From NCBI RefSeq assembly GCF_000735355.1, contig NZ_JMPI01000006.1, positions 62,001 to 126,000 on the forward strand: a DNA stretch of 64,000 bases, given 5' to 3'. The position numbers and the translations under genes were made by a program. How positions within the stretch are numbered: the first letter of the stretch is position 1; each line of letters starts with the position of its first letter. This DNA comes from Buttiauxella agrestis ATCC 33320 (GTDB taxonomy: Bacteria; Pseudomonadota; Gammaproteobacteria; Enterobacterales; Enterobacteriaceae). Under the pieces are notes generated by a model. The model was not told where the DNA came from, searched no databases, and was given only the letters and a program-made list of their open reading frames with translations. Positions 7,890 to 17,100 of the stretch are shown here, in pieces.

Positions 7890-9995
7890 TTACCCGTCTT
7901 TCCCCATACCCGTCTGCTGAATTAACATCAATGACACGCTATTAAACCAGCGATGCGCAAGACTCTGGCGTTGGCTCTCAACCGAAATTGCGGCGAGATT
8001 TTCCCGGTTAAGCTGCGCGGTTTTCCCGTCACCTTCAATCGACACGCGATACCACACGCCTTGCGGGCGCAGATCTTTTGCCTGAGCCGTCGGGTTCAGC
8101 TGCACCGGGCCGCCATGATCTTTAGCCAGCAGCAGCGAGGGCAGGCGCGTCACTACGTTATGATCGATAGAAACCACACGCCCGATAAGCGGATGCCATT
8201 CACCGTTCTGATAAATTTTGGCGGGTGAACCCACACGTAATCGCGCCAGATCTTCCTCGCCCACCAGCGCTTTCACTCGCCAACGGTCGGCATTCACCAG
8301 GGTCGCGATGTGTGACGTTGGCGAAACCCAGCTTCCAGGCTGCAACGACAAATCACGGTCTTCAATCCTTCCCGCAGACGCCGCCACCAGCCGCAGACGC
8401 AGCAATTCGCTGTTGCCCGCACTTTGCTGAAGCGAATACTGGCGTGCCATTTGGTCTGCCAGCACCTGTTTTGCCGGGCCGTCTTTATCCAGACCCAACG
8501 CACCCCGCGCGCTGAATTCCCAGGCACGACGCATCTCTTCGGCCTTGCGCTGTGACGTTTCCGGCAGCGGGGCGATCAACTCAAACAGCGGTTGCCCGGC
8601 TTTCACTTCTTGCCCGTCGGTGACAAAAACCTTCTCAAGTTTTGCGCTGTAAGGCGTATAAATCGGCTGCACAAAACCGGCTTCTATCACGCCCGGCAGG
8701 CTCACTTTATTCGACCACGGCACAAAAATGGCCAGCAACACGATGGCGGTAATCAACAGTAATCTGCGGCGATAAAACGGCTGGCTTTCCTGCCGACGCG
8801 CCCAAATAGTTTTGATTTCTCTGATCATCGGCTGCACCACAAAAGTCACAATCTCTATTAAAAACAGCACCACGCCCAGCGCCTTAAAGAACGCGTGATA
8901 GACCAAAACCGCGATGCCGATAAACAGTAGCAGGCGGTAAATCCAGGTTGCGAAAGCAAATACCGTCAGAAAGCGGGCGAAGGCCGGAGTGACGTTATCG
9001 GGCTTCGGGTCGTTGATGCCAAACAAATGCCAGCGCATCGCCCGCTTCGCCCAGTTTCCGGCGCGTTCGTGAAGGCCTGGAAAGTCGAGAATATCGCTCA
9101 GAATGTAGTAGCCATCGAAGCGCATAAACGGGCTGGCGTTGACTACCACCGTCATAATCCAGGCGGTGGTGGCGAGGAAAAACAGTGCGTTCTTTACGCT
9201 GCCTTCGGGGGCGAATGACCACAGCAACGTCGCCCACGCCGCCAGCACCAGCTCAGAAACAATCCCGGCGGCGGCGATTTTTAGCCGGTCGCGCGAACGA
9301 ATCAGTTTCCAGCTTTCGCCGGTGTCGGTGTAGGCCATCGGCAACATTACCAACAGCGCGACGCCCATATGCCCGACCCGCACGCCATGCTTTGTAGCGG
9401 TCAGCGCGTGGCCCATTTCGTGCCAGCATTTAGAAAATACCAGCGCGATGGCAAACGCTACGGCACCGTGCCAGTTCACCGAATTATGCAGCGTGGCGAC
9501 GACGGTATCCCACTGGCGAGCCGCCAGCACAATACCGGTGATTGCCACAAACAGCGTCAGCCAAAGAAAGGTTTTGCTGAACAGCGGTTGCACCCACGGC
9601 AGCGCTTTGCGCAGGGCTTTTTCCGGGTGAACCAGCGGAATGCGGATAAACAAATAGCTGTGCAGCAGCCATTTCCACGCCGACGATGCCGGGCGAAAAC
9701 GGGCGGTGCGCAGCAGTTGCTGTTGCTGCAAAAACAGCACAAAGGCTTTGATATCTTCTTCTTCGACATTCAGCGTGGTTTGCTGATTAATTGCCTGCGC
9801 GATCTTCCCGGCATCGGCTAATTGCCAGCGCTTGAGGATTTCAATTTCCAGCCAGCCGAGACGGAAAAACAGGTTTCGCACCGGGTCCGATAAATGCCAC
9901 GCCGGGGAGCCGTCGCGGTTGCTGCCCGCGCTGTTGAGGCGCAGTTCATCGCGCAGCGCAGGCCACGGTGGAGCGGTGGCAGCGGCGTTGATCAC
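7890..9995 (-). CDS. PqqD-like / M50-like metalloprotease / HlyD fusion membrane protein
   Basis: A 701-residue protein in three parts. Residues about 30-100 (SDPVRNLFFRLGWLEIEIL...) look like a PqqD-type winged helix. Residues about 140-430 are multi-spanning membrane with HEMGH at 192-196 and the second metal motif NASPFMRFDGYY, both as in active M50/S2P-type proteases. After another span, residues about 440-700 are a HlyD-like barrel-sandwich domain (VIEAGFVQPIYTPYSAKLEK, DGQEVKAGQPLFEL). Related proteins are annotated as putative peptide zinc metalloproteases. It is the last gene of the giant-protein operon and overlaps the preceding HlyD gene by 4 bp. I infer that it recognises or trims the giant protein, or acts as the inner-membrane part of its exporter. 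Confidence 0.8.
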   Translation of the reverse strand: MINAAATAPPWPALRDELRLNSAGSNRDGSPAWHLSDPVRNLFFRLGWLEIEILKRWQLADAGKIAQAINQQTTLNVEEEDIKAFVLFLQQQQLLRTARFRPASSAWKWLLHSYLFIRIPLVHPEKALRKALPWVQPLFSKTFLWLTLFVAITGIVLAARQWDTVVATLHNSVNWHGAVAFAIALVFSKCWHEMGHALTATKHGVRVGHMGVALLVMLPMAYTDTGESWKLIRSRDRLKIAAAGIVSELVLAAWATLLWSFAPEGSVKNALFFLATTAWIMTVVVNASPFMRFDGYYILSDILDFPGLHERAGNWAKRAMRWHLFGINDPKPDNVTPAFARFLTVFAFATWIYRLLLFIGIAVLVYHAFFKALGVVLFLIEIVTFVVQPMIREIKTIWARRQESQPFYRRRLLLITAIVLLAIFVPWSNKVSLPGVIEAGFVQPIYTPYSAKLEKVFVTDGQEVKAGQPLFELIAPLPETSQRKAEEMRRAWEFSARGALGLDKDGPAKQVLADQMARQYSLQQSAGNSELLRLRLVAASAGRIEDRDLSLQPGSWVSPTSHIATLVNADRWRVKALVGEEDLARLRVGSPAKIYQNGEWHPLIGRVVSIDHNVVTRLPSLLLAKDHGGPVQLNPTAQAKDLRPQGVWYRVSIEGDGKTAQLNRENLAAISVESQRQSLAHRWFNSVSLMLIQQTGMGKDG

Positions 9996-11344
9996 CAGCC
10001 GCTCCCGGCACGCAATGTGGCGATGGGGCGGCGCAGCAGCAAGTAACCGAGCAGCGCCCAGTCACCTGTCACGCGAGCCGTACCCTGCAAGCCGATACGC
10101 GCCACCGCCGGTTTACCATCAAGCGTGCCGCGCAGCAGATAACTGGCGATGCCGTTCGGCGCTTCGACGGTTTGATAGCCCGCGTAATCCAGTTTCGCGG
10201 TAAACGAGTCCAGCGGCGCGACTTTCAAAAACACTTTCATCGGCGCACCGTGATCAAGGTTGGTGGACTCGCTCACGGGTGCCCAGGCGCGAACGCCTAA
10301 ATTGTTCGGATCGGCGAGTAAACCAATGCGCTCGCCGGTCTGTACCGGGCGGCCAGCCCAGTCATCCGGGTCGGAATAGACAAACACGCCGTTGCCGGGG
10401 GCGCGAATCGTCAGTTTTGCCAGATCGCGTTTTATCGACTCGACTTCGACTTTTTTCTCGCGATATTTGCCTTCTGCCATCGCCAGCTCTGATTTCGCCT
10501 GCTGATCTTCAATGGCTTGTTGCGAAGCCTGATGCAGCGTGGTTTCTGCGGTTTCCAGTTCCGCCTGCGCTACGGCGAGACGGTTGTGTAGCGTGGTGTC
10601 GTCAAGCGTCGCCAGCACCTGGCCTTTCTTCACATCACTATTAGGCAAAACCACCATGCGTTGAATCACGCCGGAATCCGGGGCGGCAATCACTTCACTT
10701 TGTAGCGAGATAATTTCAGCGGGAACCAGCGTGTATTCCCGCACCGGAATACACATCACCAGCACAATCGCCAGCAGGATATAAGCCAGACGCCGCCCGG
10801 TATTACGCTGCCAGAATTGCCGGAAGCGCGAGGGCTTTGCGGTCAATGCCCACCAGGCGTAACCGTATAAACCGCTCAGTTGCAGCAGCGCAAATTCCGG
10901 TGAATCCGGGGCAAGCGAGGTCGGCCAGGCGTCATCGCGCCCTAAAAACCACAGCGCGTGAATTTCGCCGTCGGCACCGGTTAACGGCAGCACCCAAACG
11001 TGCGGCGGCAGCCATTCGCTCCACTGGCGGGCGAGAGGTTCACTGAGTTGTGCAGGAGCCAGCGCCAGCACGCGGGCTTCGGGCGGCAGCGCCCGGCAAT
11101 GGGGGGCGATTTCTTTGGCCACATCCGCCAGCCACAAGGCGTACGGTGTGTTGTTGTCGGTATCACTTAACCCGGAATGGGCGACCAGTTTTGCGCGGTT
11201 TGATGCACTGAGGGACAGCAGCGCCGCCTGGCGATATTCCACCAGTTGGCGTGTTTCATTACATATCGCGAAGCCTAACTCTGCGCAGTGGCTTATCGCT
11301 TCTACCCTTGCTGCAAGCTGGTAGAAGGCTGTTGGGGAAGTCAC
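9992..11344 (-). CDS. HlyD-family adaptor with GAF-like N-terminal region
   Basis: About 450 residues. An N-terminal soluble segment of about 190 residues has a GAF-like look (AELGFAICNETRQLVEYRQAALL). A single span RRLAYILLAIVLVMCIPV follows, then a periplasmic membrane-fusion domain with lipoyl-like halves (VIAAPDSGVIQRMVV and LTIRAPGNGVFVY) split by an alpha-hairpin coiled coil of about 60 residues. A cytoplasmic sensor-like head on a HlyD adaptor is unusual. I prefer the GTG at 11344, which overlaps the upstream stop as GTGA and has GGAGC before it; a TTG at 11371 would add nine residues. It lies between another HlyD gene and the M50-HlyD fusion gene, so it is probably part of the same trans-envelope complex. 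Confidence 0.8.
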   Translation of the reverse strand: MTSPTAFYQLAARVEAISHCAELGFAICNETRQLVEYRQAALLSLSASNRAKLVAHSGLSDTDNNTPYALWLADVAKEIAPHCRALPPEARVLALAPAQLSEPLARQWSEWLPPHVWVLPLTGADGEIHALWFLGRDDAWPTSLAPDSPEFALLQLSGLYGYAWWALTAKPSRFRQFWQRNTGRRLAYILLAIVLVMCIPVREYTLVPAEIISLQSEVIAAPDSGVIQRMVVLPNSDVKKGQVLATLDDTTLHNRLAVAQAELETAETTLHQASQQAIEDQQAKSELAMAEGKYREKKVEVESIKRDLAKLTIRAPGNGVFVYSDPDDWAGRPVQTGERIGLLADPNNLGVRAWAPVSESTNLDHGAPMKVFLKVAPLDSFTAKLDYAGYQTVEAPNGIASYLLRGTLDGKPAVARIGLQGTARVTGDWALLGYLLLRRPIATLRAGSGW

Positions 11345-12237
11345 GAATTTGCAGCTCCGCTTTTCAGGCAACGGTTTTCATCCGGCGGGCAAATCGCCAC
11401 GGCTTGCCCACTCATTCCTGGCAGCACGTCATCCGTTTTTTCCGGGAAGCGGGTTTCGATTTCGATGGTCTGGCTGACGGCGTCCACTTTGCCGCTGATA
11501 TTGGTCACGGTGAGCGGATATTGTTTGCCCGTTTCACCGACCGAGGCATTCAGCTGCGAGCCAATTTTCAGCCACGCCACCCAATTTGACGGCACGTTTA
11601 AACGCGCGCGCAATGTGCCGCTGCCGACGAGATCAATCACCGGCGCTCCCGCACCAATGCCCTGGCCTTCTTTGACGTAGATTTTCGCCACCCGTCCGTT
11701 AAACGGCGCGATGAATTTGCACTGCGCCAGTTGGGCGTCAAAAATCCCCATCTGGCCTTTGGTACGGTTCACTTCGGAGGCGGCTAAACCCACTTCCAGT
11801 GCGGCGGCAGACTGCAAACCTTGTAGTTTTGCTTTGGCTTCGTAACGCAATTGCGCGGCGTGATATTCCGCTTCGGCGGCATTTTTACGCGCCACCAAAT
11901 CGCTACAGTCCATGGTCGCCAGCACTTTGTTTTGCGTGACGGAATCGCCGAGCTGCACGTTGATTTTCGCCATGCGTCCGGGAACCACGCTGGAAAGCGG
12001 GCTTTCGCGGTTGGCGAGCACCAGGAAGCGCACCTGGGTGTTGCCGTCCTGGGCAAACGCAGGAACAGACAGGCAGGAAAGGGCGCAGATTAACCCGGCG
12101 ATAAATTTTTGTCGGATGGTGCTGCGCTTATCCGACCTACGAAGACCATTCAAGGATGCATTCACCGGACGAAAATGATTCGCATGTTTTGTAGGGTGGA
12201 TAAGCGTAGCGTCATCCACCATTGTTTTTGTATTCAT
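11341..12237 (-). CDS. Periplasmic HlyD/RND-type adaptor with REP-encoded N-terminus
   Basis: A 298-residue periplasmic adaptor. The mature part shows the two lipoyl half-motifs (VVPGRMAKINVQLGDSVTQ and FIAPFNGRVAKIYVKEGQ) and a short coiled-coil hairpin between them. ATG 12237 follows GAGG and the upstream stop closely. The first 42 or so residues are read mostly through two REP elements, then RQKFIAGLICALSCLSVPAFA gives an ordinary signal peptide cut before QDG. A downstream TTG at about codon 29 could bypass part of the extension, but it has no good ribosome site. It would link the TolC-like lipoprotein encoded upstream to the inner-membrane HlyD proteins encoded downstream. Confidence 0.8.
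   Translation of the reverse strand: MNTKTMVDDATLIHPTKHANHFRPVNASLNGLRRSDKRSTIRQKFIAGLICALSCLSVPAFAQDGNTQVRFLVLANRESPLSSVVPGRMAKINVQLGDSVTQNKVLATMDCSDLVARKNAAEAEYHAAQLRYEAKAKLQGLQSAAALEVGLAASEVNRTKGQMGIFDAQLAQCKFIAPFNGRVAKIYVKEGQGIGAGAPVIDLVGSGTLRARLNVPSNWVAWLKIGSQLNASVGETGKQYPLTVTNISGKVDAVSQTIEIETRFPEKTDDVLPGMSGQAVAICPPDENRCLKSGAANS
12111..12220. repeat. Two REP elements inside the 5' coding region of the HlyD adaptor gene
   Basis: REP copies at 12111-12141 (GTCGGATGGTGCTGCGCTTA then TCCGACCTACG) and 12191-12220 (GTAGGGTGGATAAGC then GTAGCGTCATCCACC) in opposite orientation, a small BIME. Both lie within the open frame of the adaptor and encode roughly residues 33-42 and 6-16. Confidence 0.85.
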
Positions 12238-12244
12238 AAAAGCC

Positions 12245-14167
12245 TCATGGCGTCGCGGTCAGAACAGGGGGCGCTCCTGCGAGCCTCTGCAAATCACTGG
12301 TAATGGATAACGTCGCGGCTTCTGCCAGGGCGGTAATGGAACGCGTACTGGTTTCGTTTGGCAGATAGCTGGTGTACTGGCGCGTCAGCACTTCGGCTCC
12401 GCTCGCATCCTTCACGCGCATCGTCCACACGCCTTTACGCGTGCCGCTGCTGGCTCCGGTGCTAAAGCTCATTTGCAGATTTAGGCTATTTGGCGACGGT
12501 TCCAGCGACAGGTGATTGGCTTCAATCACACGGCCAACCGACTGTTCGACAGCACCACGCGACACGCCGGACGGCACGCGCGTAATCTGAATCGCAATCG
12601 GGTGTTTTTCCACGCTGATGCCCGCGGTATGAGCAAATACGCTGCTTTCTTGCTGGCGCAAACTGGTGGCGATTTGTCGCGATAAGCTGGCAACGTCGGT
12701 TTTTGTGACCTGATCCGGCAGCAAATCAATCCCCACGGAGTTCAGCACGCGCCCGTAAGCGGCCTGGGCTTCGGCATACGATGAGGCTTCCTGGAAGCGC
12801 GACACAATCGAACGCGCCTGAGTACGCAATGTTTCGAGGTCACTGGTCAGCGAGTTGTCAGATCCGGCGCGGGAAATACTCGCCAGGCGTTGATCGACCT
12901 GTGCGGATTGCTCGGCAATCTGGAAGTCATACGAGGCAAGTTTGTAGCGCTCGGTGGCTACCCGCACCTGGGTCAGAACCGCCATACTCAGCGCCATGCG
13001 GCGAGCGTCGTCGGTTTGTGCGCGGGCATCGCTGGCGTTACTGATGGCCGGAATACTCAGCAGTTTAAACAGGTTCATCGAGACACCCACGCCGCCTTCA
13101 ATCCAGTCATTGTTGTAGAGATAATCGTTGGAGTCGTAATTCAGCCCGGCGAACAAGTTCAGGCTCGGGAATAACGAGGCAATCTGGCGCTTGGTTTCGT
13201 AACTGTCGATACGCGTTTTGTAATCTTCTTCGCGCAGCTCAGGGCGGCGTTCGAGCGCCATTTGCTCAAGCTTATCAATATTTGTCGGGGCCGGAGCCAG
13301 CGGCGTTGGCGTGTCTTGCAACACCAGCGGCGTACCTGGCGGCAAGTTGATAAGTGCGGTCAGCTCGCTTTTCGCCAGTTCCATTTGCTGGCGCTTCTGG
13401 TTCAGCAAGGTCATGGCATCAAGCAGGGCGCGTTGATATTCCAGCCCTTCGATTGGCGGCAGGATCCCGGCCTGTTCGGCTTCACGCGTTTTATCCAGCG
13501 CCTGGGCAATTTGCTCGGCCAACGGTTGAGTTTCGTCGAGTAAACGCTGCGCACCCAGCGCACGCCAGTAGGCATCACGCACTTCCTGGACGATGTTTTG
13601 CAGCACTTTACGGCGGCGTTCTTCGGCAATGTTGACTTCATCGGCCTGCTGTTTGGCTCGGAAGTAGCTCATCCCGAAATCGAGCAGATCCCAGGAGAAG
13701 GTGGCGCTGGAAAGATAATGTTCGCGCTCTTCAGATGTGGACGGACGCAAGCTGACCAGCCCGTCATCAATGCCGACGCTGGTGCCGCCGGAGTCGTTAT
13801 TACGCCAGCGATAGCCCGCATCTGCCATCAGTTTTGGCAGCATGTCTTGTTGCGAAACATCCAGCAAACTGCGCGACAGCGCGGTTTCCATCATTTTCAG
13901 GCGGTAGTCGAGGTTGTATTTCAACGCGCGCGCCATGGCGTCGGACAACGTCATCGGGCCGCTGAGTGCTTCCTGCCCGCGGTACATTTCCGCCCGGTCA
14001 CGATTCACTCGCGCGGTTATTTCATCCTGAGAAAGCGGTTCCGGTTTAATGGTGCCACAGCCTGCCAAAATCAGCACCGCAATCAACCCGGCAACAGGTT
14101 TGACTAACGGCACGCCACGTTTTTTTTGTTCAGTTATCACGTATGCGTTCATCGTTGTTATTTCCAT
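12245..14167 (-). CDS. TolC-family outer-membrane lipoprotein
   Basis: A 640-residue outer-membrane efflux protein with a lipoprotein signal (LILAGCGTIKPE) and two TolC-type repeats, recognised by SQQDMLPKLMADAGYRW, SWDLLDFGMSYFRAKQQ, then IASLFPSLNLFAGLNY and a second coiled-coil half. About 130 extra C-terminal residues follow the barrel/tunnel region, which is longer than usual for this family. ATG 14167 has AAAGG upstream; a second ATG at 14152 is also possible. It sits 10 bp after the giant-protein gene and is followed at once by the HlyD adaptor gene. It is the likely outer-membrane conduit for the giant protein. Confidence 0.88.
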   Translation of the reverse strand: MEITTMNAYVITEQKKRGVPLVKPVAGLIAVLILAGCGTIKPEPLSQDEITARVNRDRAEMYRGQEALSGPMTLSDAMARALKYNLDYRLKMMETALSRSLLDVSQQDMLPKLMADAGYRWRNNDSGGTSVGIDDGLVSLRPSTSEEREHYLSSATFSWDLLDFGMSYFRAKQQADEVNIAEERRRKVLQNIVQEVRDAYWRALGAQRLLDETQPLAEQIAQALDKTREAEQAGILPPIEGLEYQRALLDAMTLLNQKRQQMELAKSELTALINLPPGTPLVLQDTPTPLAPAPTNIDKLEQMALERRPELREEDYKTRIDSYETKRQIASLFPSLNLFAGLNYDSNDYLYNNDWIEGGVGVSMNLFKLLSIPAISNASDARAQTDDARRMALSMAVLTQVRVATERYKLASYDFQIAEQSAQVDQRLASISRAGSDNSLTSDLETLRTQARSIVSRFQEASSYAEAQAAYGRVLNSVGIDLLPDQVTKTDVASLSRQIATSLRQQESSVFAHTAGISVEKHPIAIQITRVPSGVSRGAVEQSVGRVIEANHLSLEPSPNSLNLQMSFSTGASSGTRKGVWTMRVKDASGAEVLTRQYTSYLPNETSTRSITALAEAATLSITSDLQRLAGAPPVLTATP

Positions 14168-14177
14168 CTTAAAGCCT

Positions 14178-17100
14178 TTACCGGCGAGTCATTGTCGGGA
14201 CCGCAATGTGTTTTCCAGATGCCAAAGTGTGTTTCTCTAAAGCCGCGAGCTGCGCCGTGAGTGGTTGTGCCCCCAGTGCGATAACCGGAGGTTGTTCAAC
14301 TGTTTGTTCAACGGTTTGTTCAACGGGTGCTTCAACGGCTTTTTCAGGCTGCCCTACGGCGAATGGGCCAAATGAGTTCCCCAGCGAGTTTTGCCCCAGT
14401 CCGTTGCTTTCAAGGCCTGGCAACGTGCGTTGTTCGCGTGTGTCGCTGTACCAGCGAGAGAACAGCACCGCTTGTTGCATGACTGGCGCATTGGCATGTT
14501 CGATGCCATAACCGTAGGCGGCAAACCGACTGTTAAGGCGAGTTTGCAGACCCACTGAATCGCTTTGTAAATCATAGACCAACGGCAGAATAAACAAGCC
14601 CGGCTCGTAGCTTTGGCTATAAGGCGACAGCTGTTCCTCTTCTTCGCGACCGAAAATCTGGTCGCCGTCCCGGTTGTCGGTGTTTGGCATGGCGGTGATG
14701 CCATGAATCAAAATGGTCAGACGCGCTTCGCTTGTGTTCCCATCGCTGTCGGTGATGGTGTAAACGAACACTTCGCTCAACGACGCGTTGGCTTCAAGGG
14801 CTGCCACACGCGGATCGCTGCTGTTCACCTGGTAACGCCAGTTGCCCTGGCTGTCGAGTGTCAGCGTGCCGTATTGCCCGGACGTATTGCCGCCAATGAT
14901 GCCCGCGCTGCCGGTATTTTCGGAACTCACCCCGGTGACTGGCCCGTTGTTTGCCGCCCCATCTGCCCCGATGCGGTCATCGTTAAACAGGTTGCCGCTG
15001 GCAGATTCCTGACCCTGGTCCTGCAAGATGTCGGCGTTGTCATCGGTGGCGGTTGGCGAATCGTTAAACACCGTAATGCGTAACTGACCGATGGTGGCTC
15101 CGTTCACCTGCACGGCGTAATCGTTGTACGTGCTGACAAACCCAGGCTGCGACACCGCTCCGCGCAGGGTGAAGCGGTAATCAATGCGGCCTTCGCCGTC
15201 GGCCGGGCTGTAATACGCCAGCAGCGTGATGGTGCCGGTCACGGTTTCGATAGTGATTGGCGACAGCGGATTGAGCTGCAAAAGCTGCTCGGCGGTGATC
15301 ACCCGCCCCTGGAAGGTGAGGGTGCGCAGTTTATCCAGCGACAGCACATCCAGCGTGCCGCTGACTTCCTGAGCGCCAGGGTCAAGCGGCGTCAGGCCAG
15401 ATTCTCTGACCTGAATTTCCGCCGATGGCGCGACCAGAATGCGCAATGTGCCGTTGGTTTCGCCCCCTTCATTGCCATCGCTCACGGTGTAGGTCACGGG
15501 CGGAACGAAGCCGAATTTACTGCTCACAGGCGTAAAGGTGTAACTGCCGTCGCGCAGCACCGTCAGGCTGCCAACGCCCGCCAGCACAGCGGTTTCGCCC
15601 GCGGCGTAACGTTGGCCACCAACCTGGAAGCTGGACAGATGAATCGGGTCGCCGTCCGGGTCCGAATCGTTGGTTAACAGGTTGCCGGAAACCGCGTCCC
15701 CTTGCGGGGTAATGACCCCTTCCGGGCTGACGACGGGCGCGCTGTTAATCACATGAACGGTGACGGTGGTGGTTTCAGTGACGCCGCCGCTGGTCACGGT
15801 GTAGGTGTAGGTATCGGTGCCGACAAAGCCCGCGCGCGGCGTATAGGTTATCTGCCCGTCTGGCTGCAAGACGGCGGTGCCGTTTGCGCCGTTAGTCACG
15901 GCGGTGATGATGGCGTTCGGGTTCTCGAAGTTATCGTTGGCGAGGACATCCGTCGTCACCGGGTTCCCGGCGTGGAGGGTGGCGTCGTCAGCATTAATAT
16001 CAGCCACCGGCGAAATAATAATATTCAGTGTGCCGATGGAATTGCCGCCAATCAGCGCGTCGTTAACGGTGTAAGTGACGGTGGGCACCACGCCGTTCCA
16101 GTCGGCAATAGGGGTTAGCGTGTAACTACCGTCGCTGCGTAAGGTGAATGCCCCCACGCCCGCGATAATCACCGGATATCCTGCAGGCGCAGTTTGCCCG
16201 CCGACGCTAAATTGCGTGACGGTGAGCGGGTCGCCGTCGGGATCGGTGTCGTTATTCAGCACGTTGCCGCTGACGACATTATCTTCCGGCGTAATGTTGA
16301 GATCCGGGCGCGTCACGGGGAGAGTGTTTTCCACCGTCACGTTAACCGTCGCCCTTTCGATAATTCCGCCGCTCAGTACGGTGTAGGTATAGGTGTCGGG
16401 GCCGACATACCCCACGTTCGGCGTGTAGGTGATTTTGCCGTTGACGATGCTCACCGTGCCGTGGCTGCCCTGGGTCACGCTCTGAATAATTTTATCGCCG
16501 TTGGCGAAAGTGTCGTTGGCGAAGACATCGGTGGTCACGGAAGTGTTGCCGTGTACCGTGACGTTATCGTCAAAAGCATCTTTTACCGACGTGATGATGA
16601 CCCGCAGTTTGGCTTCGGATTCGCCGCCATTATTGCCATCGCTGACGAAATACGTCACTTCCGGCAAAGTGCCATTCCAGTCGGCGACCGGGGTGAACGT
16701 CCAGTTACCGTCCTCCTGCATGACTAACACGCCCATATTGGGGATGTTGAGCGCGCCGCCCGCCGCATAAATCGTCGTGCCATCCACGGTAAAGCCGGTG
16801 AGGGTCAGTTTGTCGTTATCAGCATCGGTATCGTTGGTCAGCACATTACCGCTCGCCACGCTATCTTCTGGCGTGGAGTTACTGTCATCAACCGCCTGGG
16901 ACGGGGTGTTGGTAATGTTGACGGTGACAAAGGTCACTTCACGCACGCCGCCGCTGGTTACGGTGTAGCCAAAGATATCATTTCCCACAAAACCCGCGAC
17001 CGGGGTGTAAACCACTTTCCCGTTCACAATCGTTGTGGTGCCGTGCAGGCCGTTGGTGGTGGCGGTTATCTGATGGTCGCTATTTTCAAAGGTGTCGTTG

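Noticed and set aside
14178-14600. Type I secretion C-terminal signal or LPXTG anchor on the giant protein
   Set aside because: No GGxGxDxxx nonapeptides and no sorting motif are visible in the last 200 residues.
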